This document shows, piece after piece, positions 24,763-36,779 of a stretch of 64,000 bases of DNA (position 1 is the stretch's first letter; every line of letters starts with the position of its first letter). The notes beneath the pieces are model-generated. The model had not been told where the DNA came from, searched no databases, and saw nothing but the letters and a program-made list of their open reading frames with translations. Origin of the DNA: Axinella damicornis. Taxonomy: Eukaryota; Porifera; Demospongiae; Axinellida; Axinellidae. The position numbers and the translations under genes were made by a program. The stretch lies in the NCBI GenBank assembly GCA_963931865.1, contig OZ007507.1, positions 3,750,077 through 3,814,076 of the forward strand. Direction: 5' to 3'.

Positions 24763-24909
24763 TTCCGATTTCAAACCTGGATGTCACCATTTGTAAACAT
24801 TATCAGTACCAATAACAAAAGGACACGTCATTTCCTTTATTCATCCAAGCCAAGACATAATTTTCGACCACACAGTAGAGTAAGCATCGGAGTGGTGAAT
24901 TGTGTCGAG
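24763..24909. promoter_or_regulatory. Divergent SUDS3/Derlin promoter region
   Basis: Only 147 bp separate the two start codons, so both 5' UTRs and the core promoter must fit here. The region contains a CCAAT box and an ACGT-core element. No TATA box is evident. Confidence 0.6.
24809..24830 (+). promoter_or_regulatory. ERSE/UPRE-like element in the Derlin promoter
   Basis: CCAAT at 24809-24813 is followed by exactly nine bases and then ACACG at 24823-24827. The mammalian ER stress response element is CCAAT-N9-CCACG, so there is one mismatch. The overlapping ACACGTCA reads TGACGTGT on the other strand, close to the UPRE core TGACGTG(G/A). Derlins are unfolded-protein-response targets in other animals, which makes the position meaningful. 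Activity is inferred only. Confidence 0.5.
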
Positions 24910-27900
24910 ATGGCCCAACACTTCAGGATGGAGTTTATGCAGATCCCTGTGGTAACCAGGGTCTACACCACTGCATGCATCCTGACAACACTGGCTGTGG
25001 TGAGTGTGTACATCATCGATTCACTCTTCTGGTACGCCACTTGCATTATGCCATCCCCTTCCCTCCCTCCATCCAGCAACTGAACATAGTGTCTCCATTG
25101 CAGCTCCTCTATCATCCTCAACTAGTCATGCAAGGGGAGGTAAGGCTGGGCTTATTTCTGCAAGCTCTTCATACGCCATATGTATGAAGAGGCATGCGAA
25201 AAGGGAGTATGTCAGACTTGACCTTTGAACCCTAAACTTATGCACATGACAAACCTGCGTATACACTTCATCTACGCCATATGCTCAACAACACATCCCT
25301 TGTATACTTTTGCCCCCACCTGTAAGGTCAGCTTCTTTTCCAGAAGTGAAAGGTGGCTGGTGACCTATTGGAGCTTAATTACCTACATGTATGTACAGCT
25401 GCTTCTGTGCAGTTGCTCCTCGGACCAGATTTTTCACCAGACCAAAATTTCCAGACAAGCCTATACAGTTATCACAACCAGGGACCAACAGAGCATTGCG
25501 TCCAGTGGCCTGGAACCTCTCTTCCTGAATTTGGACACCTTTGGTTAACCAGGACACCTGTTAGACCCTCTTAATTCTTCCCCTAAAATGACGACATTAG
25601 TTCTTGGGGCTCAAATGTGTCTTTGTTAGAGGAGGTTCCACTGTCAAGGATTCAAATATTGTGGGAGGCAGAACCCTGCCCCCTTAATTAAGCAGAAATC
25701 TCTTCACATATTTGGATTGCAAGCATAGCTATATATGTAGTTGGAACACGGCACAAGGTCGAGTCTGGTTGAACACTCTTCCCCTGCCCCTGCAGGTATG
25801 GAGACCACTAACCTGCTTTCTCTTCTACGGATATGTTGGTTTCGGATTTTTATTCAACATGATATTTTTGTATCCTGACGTGTATAACTCAAGGTCTGAT
25901 AGTTTCAGTGAATTAGCCTCGTTCCCAGGCTCCGCCAGCTTTTTGCCGCTTGCAGTACAGAAAAACATTCTTGCAGTACGGAAAAGCATTCACATTCTTT
26001 CGTGCAACCGAAAGTGGCGCGTGGGCCTGGGAACAAGGCTATCAGTGAATAGCAATGTTTCCCCAAAGCTGCCAGGAAACGAGGGAGGGAAGAAGCCAAA
26101 AATGTGACCAATTTAATGCATTCCAGGGTCAGGAAAAGAATGGGGAGCGCCCGATACCTTCCTTTGGGGGAAGACTGTACCCGGGTTAGCACACAATATT
26201 GTACTTCCTTGACCGTGCTGTGAAGATATCAATTCTGTCGCAAGCTTGAGGAGGTTTCGTTTGCAAGCAGTACAGCAGACTTCATGGTTATGCTACTCTT
26301 TGGATCATCGCTGACTCTTGTATCCTCCCCACACTACATATTGTGAAACCTCTCAATAGAGGACACATTGGTAGATTCAGGTGTTCTGTCCTTTGTAGTC
26401 CTCTTCTCGGAGGTTCAAAACGTATAACTATAGGGAAAACAATTATTTGGGACCTTGGAACTCGTCCTTTGTATAGAGGTCTATTATATTACCGTATGTC
26501 CCTATCTCGGAGGGTCCACTATCGGAAATTTAGCCTCGTACCCAGGCTCCGTCCCTCGGGCGGGGCGGGGTCTGAGTACGAGGCTGTCGGAGATTTCACT
26601 GTACTTACCATCAAGTAACTAAGTACGTTCCAATGCCAGTGAGAGGGAATTTTGAAAAGGTTGCTAATATGATTAAAGTATACCCCAACTCCACCTGTTG
26701 ATATTCCTGACCAGGGTTTCAGGTCATAGCTACAGTGTTCATCAAGATGTTGTTCCTGGGTGAGGCTCTCACCACCATGATCGTGTACGTCTGGTGCAGA
26801 CGCAACCCCTACGTGAGGTACAACTTCTTTGGCCTGTTCAACTTCCAAGCGCCCTACCTACCCTGGATTCTGGTGCTCTTCTCTGTGCTGTTCGGAGGCT
26901 CAGTACTGGTGGACTTAGTAGGTAAATTATCCAAGCATTCCAGCCTGTGTGACTGTCTGTAGGTTGAGCAAATCGGATTCACTAAAATGTTGGCTCTCTC
27001 TCTGCGGTCTCTAGCAACCATAACTCTGTCTCTCCCAGATAGCTTGAGAAACCCCAATACATGCAGGAGATGTGATATTTTAACCCTCTAGCTTGTTAAC
27101 CATCACAAATAGCTCTCGATTGGGGGGGAGGAGGAGCCTCGGACGAGGTTGTAACCATCTCTTTCTCTGTCCCGTATGGTTGCACGGCACTGGGAGGGGA
27201 GACGGGAGCTAGTGAAAGGCAAGGCCCCTCATCCAGTATTCTCATCCCGTCCCAGGTATAGCAGTTGGCCATGCCTACTACTTCCTTGAAGACGTGTTTC
27301 CCAACCAACACGGCGGAACAAAGCTGCTGAGGACACCAACATTCATGTGAGCTAACTAGCTAGCCTGTGCGAGAGAGATTGCAGGCACATTCTGGTAATG
27401 TGGATATGATATATAGCACAAGGTTATTTACAGGGACCTCCCCTACAACAGTAAAGTTACAATCTGAAGTTCTGGATTAGGGGATGAAAATGTCAATGTT
27501 GTTTTAGTTATCTAAAACTGAAATAGTTTAGTTTTTGGTTTTAATTAGGTAGAGGTCGCATTGTTTAGTTTAGTTTTAGTTTTAATTACTAAATCTCAAA
27601 AGGGTTAGTAAAGGCTCTTTTAGTTTTAGTAACCACCATTTTTTGGGTGATTTTCATTCTAGTTTAGTTGTAGTTTTAATTAACAGGCTGAGACAGTCCT
27701 CATTTTAGTTTTAGTTTTAATTACTAAAGTGAAATATGCCATACTAAAATGCATTATAGTTTTAGTTTTAGTTAACTAAAACAACATTGGAAAATGTATA
27801 CCAGTTTAAATTATCAGTAGTGCAGAATTCGAATAACTGATACTTGATACCTCATGCACCACTGACTGGTATCACTACCGATATCACGACCGATACCAGT

Positions 27901-28091
27901 ATCAGTGAAACCCTATTTTGAACCACCAGAACAAGAGTTTCGATCTTTCATAATAATTGAAACCCATCTTTGATTGCAGGAAGAGACTCTTTGATGGGCA
28001 GCAGGCAGACCCTGACTACCAGCCCCCTCCTGAGGATAGGCCAGGGGGGTTCGAATGGGGACAGGGGAGACCCGTCGGAGGACAACAGTAG
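24910..28091 (+). CDS. DERL2: Derlin-2/3-like ERAD membrane protein
   Basis: Derlins are rhomboid-like pseudoproteases of the ER membrane that form part of the retrotranslocation channel for misfolded proteins. Seven exons join in frame: 24910-24999, 25077-25139, 25796-25869, 26226-26319, 26723-26921, 27256-27346 and 27980-28091. They give 723 nt and 240 residues (human Derlin-2 has 239). The start [20 protein letters not shown] matches the family start. The WR motif is at residues 53-54 ([12 protein letters not shown]). Further matches are [11 protein letters not shown], the loop [20 protein letters not shown], the GxxxG motif GIAVG at 174-178 and [12 protein letters not shown]. The C-terminus [14 protein letters not shown] resembles a p97/VCP-binding SHP box. 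No catalytic Ser/His pair is seen, as expected. Derlin-2 versus Derlin-3 cannot be settled here; Derlin-1 fits less well. Confidence 0.96.
25914..26041. mobile_element. Foldback element in Derlin intron 3
   Basis: TAGCCTCGTTCCCAGGCTCC pairs with GTGGGCCTGGGAACAAGGCTA. The interior carries the TTTTTGCCGCTTGCAGTA core plus a partial internal duplication (TTGCAGTACAGAAAA / TTGCAGTACGGAAAA). Confidence 0.75.
26530..26585. mobile_element. Foldback element in Derlin intron 4
   Basis: TAGCCTCGTACCCAGGCTCC is answered by GGGTCTGAGTACGAGGCT after a GC-rich centre. Confidence 0.6.
27505..27790. repeat. AT-rich TTTTAGTTTTAATTA low-complexity tract in Derlin intron 6
   Basis: (TTTAG)n and TTAGTTTTAATTACTAAA motifs recur irregularly over about 290 bp, with the complement TAACTAAAACAACATT near the right end. 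Confidence 0.75.
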
Positions 28092-28316
28092 CCAACAAGA
28101 GCTGGCACTGCTGGCTGTGTAGGAGTCAAATTATGTCCCTTATACGTGTCTACAGTACTACTGGAAATGCATCATGCCAGTGTACTAATACATGTACAAT
28201 GAATGCTCACATACAAATTTACATATAAAATGAATGTAAAGTACAGTGAGTGGTGTGCTGACAACATGCGTGTAGAAATGGTAATGGGGTGTGTAGGGTT
28301 TGACGGTCTATAAACA

Positions 28317-31300
28317 TTACCTCCGAGCATTAACTTGTGTCTTTCTAGCAGTAGACATGTTTGCAGCTCCACGGCTGCTAGTGTTTCTGCTAGTGTTTCT
28401 GCTAGTGTTTCTGCCAGTTTGTGACTGACCGTGCACACCTTGATCAGGTGAGTAGCTGGTGGGATTGCGATGGGTTGTGGTAGCCGGAGTGATGTTAGGC
28501 TTTCTTGAGCCAGAGTTTGGTCCACCCCTGCTCATCATGTGTTGGGGTCGTGGGTTCCTTGGGGATCTGCTGGCACTCTCAGGTGGTAGCGGCGATCCTT
28601 TTGATGGGGTCGTGCTCCTAACGCTTGAATCCTGTTTGTGCGCTGGTCCAGTGTATTGTGTTACTGGTTTACGGTGTGAAGTCGACCTTTGGGTCGTCGT
28701 GGACAATTTCTGTGTTGCTCCACTACTGATTGCTTGTTTACCAAGAGATGCAGAGTTGGGTGACTGATCCACACGCTTGCGAGTAGAGCTATGGTTGGCT
28801 GGTGCCTGCAAAGGACCCCCCACACTCTTCTGAGATGACCTAGAGGCTGGCTTAACAGACTGGTTTGAGGGTGCACCTCCTGTGCTAGATAGCTTGAGAT
28901 TAGCAAAACCACGTTCAACTCCTGTCTCCTTGCCCCTTAAACTGTTTCCTGGGGTGGTAACTCCATTTTTTACACCCGAGTATGAAGCCCCAGTCTTGTT
29001 CCTAGGTGTGTGTTGGGGAGGTCTGATTCTTGATTCTCTACCACCGGTGGTTCCAGAGTTTGGAAGAGGATTGTTCTTCAACAGAGGTGGATTTGCAGTG
29101 GTGGTGTACGCAGGTTGGGTATGATCCTGAAATGGGGTCTCCCTCTGTACACTCTGATCACTCAGTTGTGATGACAAACCAGTCGAGCTTTGCACATTCA
29201 CATGCTCCTCTTGGGAATACACTAGAGGGGCTGTAGAACTGGACGTCTGTGCTGTTGTGGTTCTGCTGGAGTCTCTCAGAGGTCCATCACTCTGGGGTGA
29301 GTCTGGAGTCTGCCGTGACTGACGATAAGGGTTTGGCGTGATACTCACAGATGAGAGCACGTCATTGCAGTGGTTTCCCTTCCCCTTTCCTTTGCCACCT
29401 TTCAGTGCATCCTTAGTGTACTGACTCACTTTGTAACTAGGATCACCACCTCGGTTTGCAAGGCTACCTCCGGGATGCTGTGAGGATCCCAAGATGTGAG
29501 TCAGGTTGGGAGTGCCATCACTGGAAGGGGATCCAGTGCTGGTGGGGGAAGAGCTCAGGGGAGAGTGTTGCTGAAGGCTGCTTGTAGTTGCAAATGAAAG
29601 ACGTGGCAATGCAGCGGTAATGGTTGGGTAACTAGGGGAGGTGGTACTTAGTGGAGCTGACGCTGGGAATCGATTCTCCATTGACGATGTCTCTGGACTT
29701 AACACTGTGAGGTAATTGGTGGAAGGTAGCACTCGGTTTGTAGGCAAAGGATTGGTGGAGGCCGTGGGGTGCTGGTACACATACGCTGATCGCAGGTCTT
29801 GACTCTGGCTACTAAGTGGAATTGAGTGCACAGGTGTGTGAGCTCCAGGTCCTGGCGCTGTGGTGCCATTATTCAGGTGTGCAACTGAAGAGACACCTGT
29901 TGGATCTAGTGTGTGGCCTCCATAGGATGGTGTCCCAGCTGATGACAGCTTGCTACTCAATGAGGCGTTATACTGACCAATTTCTGCATGGACTAGCCTC
30001 GGGATCTTGCTGCCTAAATCTGGAGACGAACCAGTAGAAGAAATGTGCCTCTTGCGACTACTGTTCGTGCTGTTTGCTGCCACAGGCGCAGAGGGAGCTT
30101 TGTAAACGCTGGCAGAAGATAATGAAGTGGTGTGAGTAGGTGTAGTATGGACAGCTGCAGCGGAGGGTCGATACCCAGACCCCGCCCCCACTGAGGCAGC
30201 TATGGTGGGCGGTGTTGTGTTGATGCTCTGCAGCTTGGGAACAGTTGTTGTTCGAGCCTGGAAAGCAGAAGTGGAGAGGATTTCAGGGGTAACGGCTGGT
30301 TTCAGGGCACCAGGAGAAATGGAGACCCCGGTGGTATTGCTGGGCCAAGAGGAATGTGGGAACCTGATCGCCATCTGCGGACCGTTCTTGATTGTCCTGG
30401 GAGGGTTTACAGGTTGCCCTGTAGAGCTGCTGGTCGTGGGCTCCAAGGAGGACGTATAATCTCCAGCTATGGGGTCAAGTGATGGCTGCATGGATGGCGT
30501 ATACCTGCCTGCTATGGGCTCAAGCGATGGCCTGGGGGTAGTAGTCATGGGCTGCAGAGGTGGCCGGTAGGCGGCTTCCATGGATGGCGTATTGCTGCCG
30601 GCTATGGGCTCAGGAGATGGCCTGTAGGCAGGCTCCATGGATGGCGTATTGCTGCCAGCTATGCGCTCAAGTGATGGCCTATGGGTGCTAGTCATGGGCT
30701 GCGGAGGTGGCCGGTAGGCAGTAGTTGTTGGCTCCATGGATGGCGTATTGCTGCCGGCTATGGGCTCAAGTGATGGCCTGTGGTTGCTGGTCACGGGCTG
30801 CAGTGGTGGCCTGTATGTGTAGGTACTGGGGTCAAACGATGGCTTGTGGGTACTAGTTGTGGGCTCCAATGGCGGCTGATATGAGTTCTCACTCTGGATC
30901 ACTGAGACATGACTTGCTGGGCGTTGGAGGTAACATGTGGCCTGGTGATAAAGGGGACAAGCTTGTTTTTAGAAATTGAGAATCTCTTGCAACTACTACT
31001 ACATTCCTCATGCAATTCATGCAATCAGTGCTTACTTCATGCTTGATGAGCTCTGTTATTGGCAACAGCTGTCTACAGAATTCGCACGGTCCCATCTCCG
31101 CCTGCTCGGGGGAGGCCATCGATCCAGAAGCAGTTGGAGCACCAGGATCGCTGAAGCTCCTCTGCTGTGCCCTGAGCTCTCGGTTCTTGGTACAGATGGC
31201 CTGCACGGGAAAGAATTTAGCAAGGGGAGAGGAACCGTGTCTATGTCATGTGACATCTCTAGATAGGCAGCTGTTTCTTAGTGCTGACATTTTGTTTGAG

Positions 31301-34178
31301 AATCTATGTACCCCATCCTTCCTACCTGATGAATGTTAATTCGAGAAGAAGGGAAGCCTACACCACAGAACTCACAAGGGATTTCTGGATCTGGGAAGGA
31401 GGGAAAAGTGGCCAAGGAAAGAAGGAGGGAGGAAAGGTGGTCAAGGAAGGAGGGGAGGGAGGAGGAAAGGAGGAGGAGGAGGAGGGGAGGAGGAGGAGGG
31501 GAGGCGAAGGAGGAGGAGGAGGAGGAGGAGGAGGGGGGAGGAGGAGAAGGAGGGGATTGTGTTAAAGGTAATGCGCAGAGAGAAATTCCTTCTTGTAGTT
31601 ACTATACAGCAGAGCTAACCATGCTCTTCAGCATGAAGTGGACGTCGTTGGAGGGAGTGGACCGTCTCTCTAACGGAACCCTGCTGTGGGCGGGGTCTGG
31701 AGGTATGCTCAGGATGATATGCGTCCTTTAGGTGTTTGTCCGGATTGTGTTCACACAGGGCCTGGGGCAATGTAGAATACTTGCAGTCATCAAATTTGCC
31801 TCATTCCCGGGCTCCTCCCCAGCTTTTTGTCACATGTACAGTATTGAAAAAAAGCTGGGGAGGGACCTCGGAACAAGACTGCAGTGATCATCATCTGTAC
31901 TGTGGGTGGGGCTTAGAAGTGTCATAGGAAGTGTTGTGGGACACTAGCACCCTGCCTCCCATCAAGGCCGCATGATGACATTGATCAACTGGCGGCAGAC
32001 GAATGAAGATGATTTGTATACCTGATGTGGCACGAGGAGATTTTCAGTGTATAGGTCTCCACAGAACTGGCAGGGAATCGCATTGGCTGGTGGTGGAGTG
32101 TATGGATCACACAGAGAAGAGAAACACTTCAACAATGAAGAATGTGACACAACTTTTACAACATAAACGCAGGATAGGATCATGTGAATTGTGTTGCATA
32201 TAATAACCGTATTGCTAAGTGTAGTCAGTCGAACTACTCTCCTGTAGCGTCGTTCCCAGTCCACCCCCCCCCCCCCCCCCCCACCCCCCCCCTACAAAGC
32301 TACCTCACTTGAAGCCTCATTCCCAAGCAACTCCCCTCCTGCGAGGCTACCTCACTTGCCAGGCTCATTCCCAAGGAACTCTCCTCCTGCGAGGCTACCT
32401 CACTTTCCAGGCTGGAAATTGAGAAGGAGACTTGCTACGAGCTGAGGTCAGGCCTGATTGACCATGGTACTACCGTAGACCCAGACCATTGCCACACACT
32501 TGCGTCTTTGGAAGGTTGACTGGCCACTAAACTGTACTTAGTTTCTGGAAGTCTAGTTTTTGATTTTGCAGCTGCTATCGAAAGCTGGACATGGGGTGGG
32601 TAATGACTGGTCTCAGTACATGCCCTTCCAGGGAAGTGTCTGGTACTAAGATCAGGCAATGGTCTGGGTCAGGAACCAGGCTGTACCACTCGTCTATCCA
32701 GCCTGGCCTCTCTCTCAGCAAGCGGCTTCCTTCAACTGTCGCTTGCTACTACTACTACAGCAACACACAGGGCACAAATAGACCATACTCAACCAATCAG
32801 AGAGCCACATTAAGCCCCAAGTGAAAGCTTTATGGCCCTGAGCCAAAATGTGGTTCAGAGCTCAATGGTGGACACACAAGCCAGCAAAGTAGTGTCACCT
32901 GGAGAGGTCTCCTCATCGGAGGAGTTTCCTTGGAGCAGTGCATCCACGTTGTACTGCTCAGCAGGAGTCTGCCCCGCGGAGGTTGTGGCAGTGTAGTAGT
33001 CAGCTGTGCACTGCTTCTGCTCAGGGCAGGGGAAATAGAAAGCCGCCAAGTCAGCATCAAATGCAATGAATATTGTTTAGGGGAGTACACCTGTAATGAA
33101 TACTGCATAGGACTTTACACTCCATTGAACTCTAGAACCTTAGCTCATGCTGGAGCAGCATACCTGGTGGTACATGATCTGTGCGAATGGGATCAGCATC
33201 TGGCAGAACTGGCAGGGGATTTTCTCCTCTTCTCCGTTGTACGGAGAGTCTTCAGACTTTGAACCCCTCAAATTTTTGGATTTCTGGCGGCGAGTTGGGG
33301 GTGGGGTCTTAGCACGAGGTTGTTCATCGTCACCATACAGAGGGCTGTATGGATTCGAATGAACACCATACAGACTGGGATGGGATTCGTAGTCACCCCC
33401 TTCTGTAGTGCTATAGCCGTACCGACCTGGGAGTTCATTGGCATAGGTTCTTGGGGTGTGTGAGTAGCTGCTGCCATTGGGAACCGTGTCAGGGGGTGTG
33501 ACACGACCTTGTTGGTACGTATTGCCTCCTGGGTTGTGTGAGTAGCTGCTGCCATAGGGAAATGTGTCAGAGGGTGCGACACGACCTTGTTGGTACGTAT
33601 TGCCTCCTGGGTTGTGTGAGTAGCTGCTGCCATAGGGAAATGTGTCAGAGGGTGTGACAGGACCTTGTTTGTATTTCATCACAGAGTTACGGTCCTCCTC
33701 CATTTGCAGCCTCCGTGCCATTTCCGCATCACTTTCTGTCATGGGGGGCGGAGGTGAGGAGGTGGGCTGTCCCCTCTCCTGAAAGTTCTCCTCCTGAAGC
33801 CTCTCGGCCAGTCGGGCATCCGAGACTAGGGGTTGGTTGTTGCTGTCATGGGGAGTGTCGAGGGGTTGCCTCGTCTGTTGCTGGAGTAGGCGTGCCATTT
33901 CGGCGTCCCGCTCTTCTTCAAGACGTTTGTTATCATACTGATGCTGTAGCTGCCTTGCCATGTCCTCATCTTTGTTCACCTGTTGTTGCTCCCGCTCTGG
34001 GACGGGGAGGGAGAGAGGAAGGTTATATTTGTCCATTTCAATGCCACACATAACTGCACTTACATACAAACATACCCACACACCCCCACACATACACCCA
34101 CACACCCCCACACATACACCCACACACCCCCACACATACACCCACCCCCCACACACACACAACACCCCCACACACGCA

Positions 34179-34227
<49 letters not shown>

Positions 34228-35756
34228 CTCTCTGCCTATCGGCAGCTGCACCTTCTTCCATCACCTCTCTCCCAATTGGCTGATACTCATCTCTGGCCGT
34301 CACCTGGCGCATGTTTGCGTAAAACACATTCTGTGCCAGAACACGGTCCAAATCCTCCTCTCCACACACCTCGACAACACTTTCAAGCCACTGTGGATCC
34401 ACAGCGATGCTATCATCCCCTGGGTAGGGAGGAGGCAGGGCTTGGGGGTCTGTGGAGTAGGCTTGTGACTCACCACCATTAACATGCACATCACCATAGT
34501 GATTGTGCCCATTGTCATAGTGACCATATCCACCACCATTGCCACCATAGTTACTACCATAGTAACCATAATCATCACCATGGTAACCATATTGGTTACT
34601 GTGGGAATCATACCCAAAGTCGCCACCATAATACTCCTGCTGTGGATAGTCTGGTAGGTTCTCCAGAGTGTTTGGGTCAAGTGGACTCTCAGCCCTGACA
34701 CTCGCACATTTGACTGTCTTGTGTTCATCCAGGTCTTTCAGCATAACACGCAGGTCACACATCTCACAGATTTCAGTCCGACTACCGCAGATTTTCACGT
34801 GCTCTTCATACCCCGTGGCCTTCATGTCGAGCTCACAGTACTTGCACTCGATCCTCCTCGCTGGACACCGGTCCTAGGGAGATATTGACACTTGTGACTC
34901 ACAGTGGCATACTCAGCACCTCCCCTTCCTGTCATGTGACTCAGTGGCATACTCAGCCCCTCCCCTTCCTGTCATGTGACTCACAGTGGCATACTCAGCC
35001 CTCCCCTTCCTAGTCACAAGTACCCGTACATTAAAATTGGGGACAGAGAAATGGGGCCATCTGGCTTTGCCCATTTCTCCACCCCATTCTTCACTGCTAG
35101 GTGATTAATGGGAGGGGAGAGCCCCGGTCAAAGTTACAGCCTACCATGAAAAACCCTTAGCTCACTAGGCAAGGCATTACTTTGGAGTCACCTGCCCTAC
35201 AGTCACTGCTATTTTGCTCTTATGAAGTCCAGTACTGCCAACTGCTGCAGTTTATGAACTCCAATTGTTGCTCAATGTGTCTATTCATCAAGAGTTGGTG
35301 TTTACCTCGTGATCTTCCAACGTGTGCTTGGGCACTTGTTGCCCACACATGGTACAAGCCACAGGGCCGTGGTTCTCCTGGAAGTGCGCATCCTTCTCTC
35401 GGATGGGGACAGCCTCATCGCAAATCTCACACAGAGTGATGTGCCTCTTACAGTGGCTCTCATGCAAGTCAAATGTGGCTGCGTTGATGTCCCGCTTGCT
35501 GTAGAGGGAGGAGTGCTAACATTGAAGTACGGCGATGATGCTCTTAGTTTGACAAGTCAGGAGGAGACCAGACTGGAAGTACAAGGACTTAAATAGTCCC
35601 TGCCTCAACCAGAGGATGCAGTAATAATTTACTGTGGTCGATAATTTAAATGGGTGGACATAGCGCGATTTTATGGGTTATGTGTTTGTAAACATACCAG
35701 TTTAAACAGCACTTCGTCTCCTTGGGCCGCGGTGAGCCGTTGTCTTCACTCTCCAT
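28317..35756 (-). CDS. TRAFD1: TRAFD1-like TRAF-type zinc-finger protein, expanded (1567 aa)
   Basis: Vertebrate TRAFD1 (FLN29) restrains innate immune signalling; that role is only presumed here. Eight exons join in frame: 35756-35698, 35498-35306, 34873-34228, 33996-33164, 33016-32899, 32086-32022, 31200-31036 and 30941-28317, 4704 nt in all. Residues 17-140 hold five tandem C2HC/TRAF-type fingers (for example C68/C71/H83/C87, C94/C97/H109/C113 and C120/C123/H135/C140). Three more C2HC fingers at 561-580, 622-641 and 677-696 are each split by an intron right after the His-Gln or His-Glu, and the next exon supplies the last Cys at the H-x3-C spacing of TRAFD1. Four ubiquitin-interacting-like motifs (DEDMARQLQ, DAEMARLLQQQ, DARLAERLQEE, DAEMARRLQMEE) lie at 309-400. 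A 26-residue repeat (TPSDTFPYGSSYSHNPGGNT) follows at about 408-480. The final exon is an 874-residue Ser/Thr/Pro-rich tail, itself repetitive at its start. Human TRAFD1 has only 582 residues. Confidence 0.88.
31380..31560. repeat. (GGA)n purine-rich microsatellite in TRAFD1-like intron 6
   Basis: The plus strand is dominated by GGA/GGAGGA units, preceded by imperfect AAGGAAGGAGGG units. Confidence 0.85.
31797..31882. mobile_element. Foldback element in TRAFD1-like intron 6
   Basis: GCCTCATTCCCGGGCTCCTC and GGGGAGGGACCTCGGAACAA are diverged inverted ends. The interior CCAGCTTTTTGTCACATGTACAGTA resembles the family core. Confidence 0.5.
32264..32425. repeat. Poly-C run followed by a 48-bp direct repeat
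   Basis: About 28 C with one A are followed by three copies of a unit containing GCGAGGCTACCTCACTT and CCAGGCTCATTCCCAA. The unit includes half of the foldback-family terminus, so a tandemly amplified element end is likely. Confidence 0.7.
34060..34223. repeat. (CA)n and CCCACACACA repeat filling TRAFD1-like intron 3
   Basis: ACACCCACACACCCCCACAC units give way to pure CA repeats immediately next to the GTGAGT donor (minus strand). Most of the 231-bp intron (33997-34227) is this repeat, so splice signals sit at its very edge. Confidence 0.9.
34905..35010. repeat. Tandem repeat of about 45 bp, three copies, in TRAFD1-like intron 2
   Basis: GTGGCATACTCAGCCCCTCC followed by CCTTCCTGTCATGTGACTCA is repeated three times with small changes. 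Confidence 0.85.
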
Positions 35757-35879
35757 GGTACACGGTCATGATGGTCGCCAAAATCATGCCAAAATGATGC
35801 TCATGCAGTGCGCAGTCGAGCTGGCAAAAATAATCCCTGGGGATTTCCCTTACTCTCTCTCGACCTTTGAACTATATCA

Positions 35880-35887
35880 TGACGTCA
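35880..35887. promoter_or_regulatory. Palindromic CRE/ATF site upstream of the TRAFD1-like gene
   Basis: TGACGTCA is a perfect full cAMP-response/ATF element 124 bp upstream of the minus-strand start codon, a typical promoter distance. Function is inferred from the motif only; one such 8-mer is expected by chance about every 65 kb. Confidence 0.4.
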
Positions 35888-36305
35888 TAGGTTGCTAGTC
35901 CCGCGGCCCGCGGCCCGATCGATCTCGAATCTCGTGTTCTTTGATGAGATCTTCAATGGCAAGCTGATCAGATCATCCCTCTCCAGATTGCTAGAATGAG
36001 AGAGAACTAGCTAGCTACTGAGTGAGTGGCTATTATTAGCTGCTAAGCAGACTCAAGTTCATGATCCCGGGCACTTGTCCTGTTCAGCACAGGGAGTCAA
36101 AGCTCACACTTGTACTATAGTGGCCTGGGTGCATGGGCCATCAAAGGCAAGGACTGTTGTCCAAAGCCACATGCATACAGTCCTGTAATATGGCTGTGGT
36201 TTATAATTAGACCACCGCTATAATTTGTAGCTGTGCTTTATGGAAATTATTGCTGAGCACATTCTAATTCCATTCTCAACCAGTTGGGGTCTTTTATTAA
36301 CTCCG

Positions 36306-36336
36306 CAAGAGCGCATGATGTCATTATGCGCTCTTG
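36306..36336. mobile_element. Short palindrome, AGAGCGCAT family
   Basis: CAAGAGCGCATGATGTCATTATGCGCTCTTG pairs with itself with one mismatch. It shares GCGCAT(G/A)ATG with the 12121 hairpin and with single half-sites near 55618 and 56118. Confidence 0.65.
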
Positions 36337-36779
36337 ACATTATTCAGTATACAAGCCAGTTAGACTATGTCCTTTTTTGGCAGGTTCCCCTTATTAATAA
36401 TTCAAAACTAGCTGCAGATGGCCACAAATGAAGGCAACTTAATTTTGGCTAGGACACCTTGACAGAATTGAAGATTTTGCTCGACACAAACAATGCTTGT
36501 TGGTATTCTGGCAGTGCATTTTGTATTAGGACAATCAGAATTACCCATAAATTTCATCACAATTCATTCCATGAAATGGCATGCACATGCCGGCGAACAG
36601 ATCATGGATGTCTACAAATTCAATTTCTAGTGAAATCCATAATTGGTATCATCTGCACCTACTGTAATTGTTGCTGAAGCAATAATCAAGCTCTTCCTGG
36701 TTAATATGCAGCAGATCTAGGTCTGGTTGCAAGGATGCAAGTTGTGGAAATCAATTTCACTACATATACACTCCAAACT

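Noticed and set aside
32855..32898. TRAFD1-like gene ending at the TGA at 32855
   Set aside because: Reading through gives a stop, but a GTGACA donor at 32898 in the right phase joins to the finger exon at 32086 and restores the family order.
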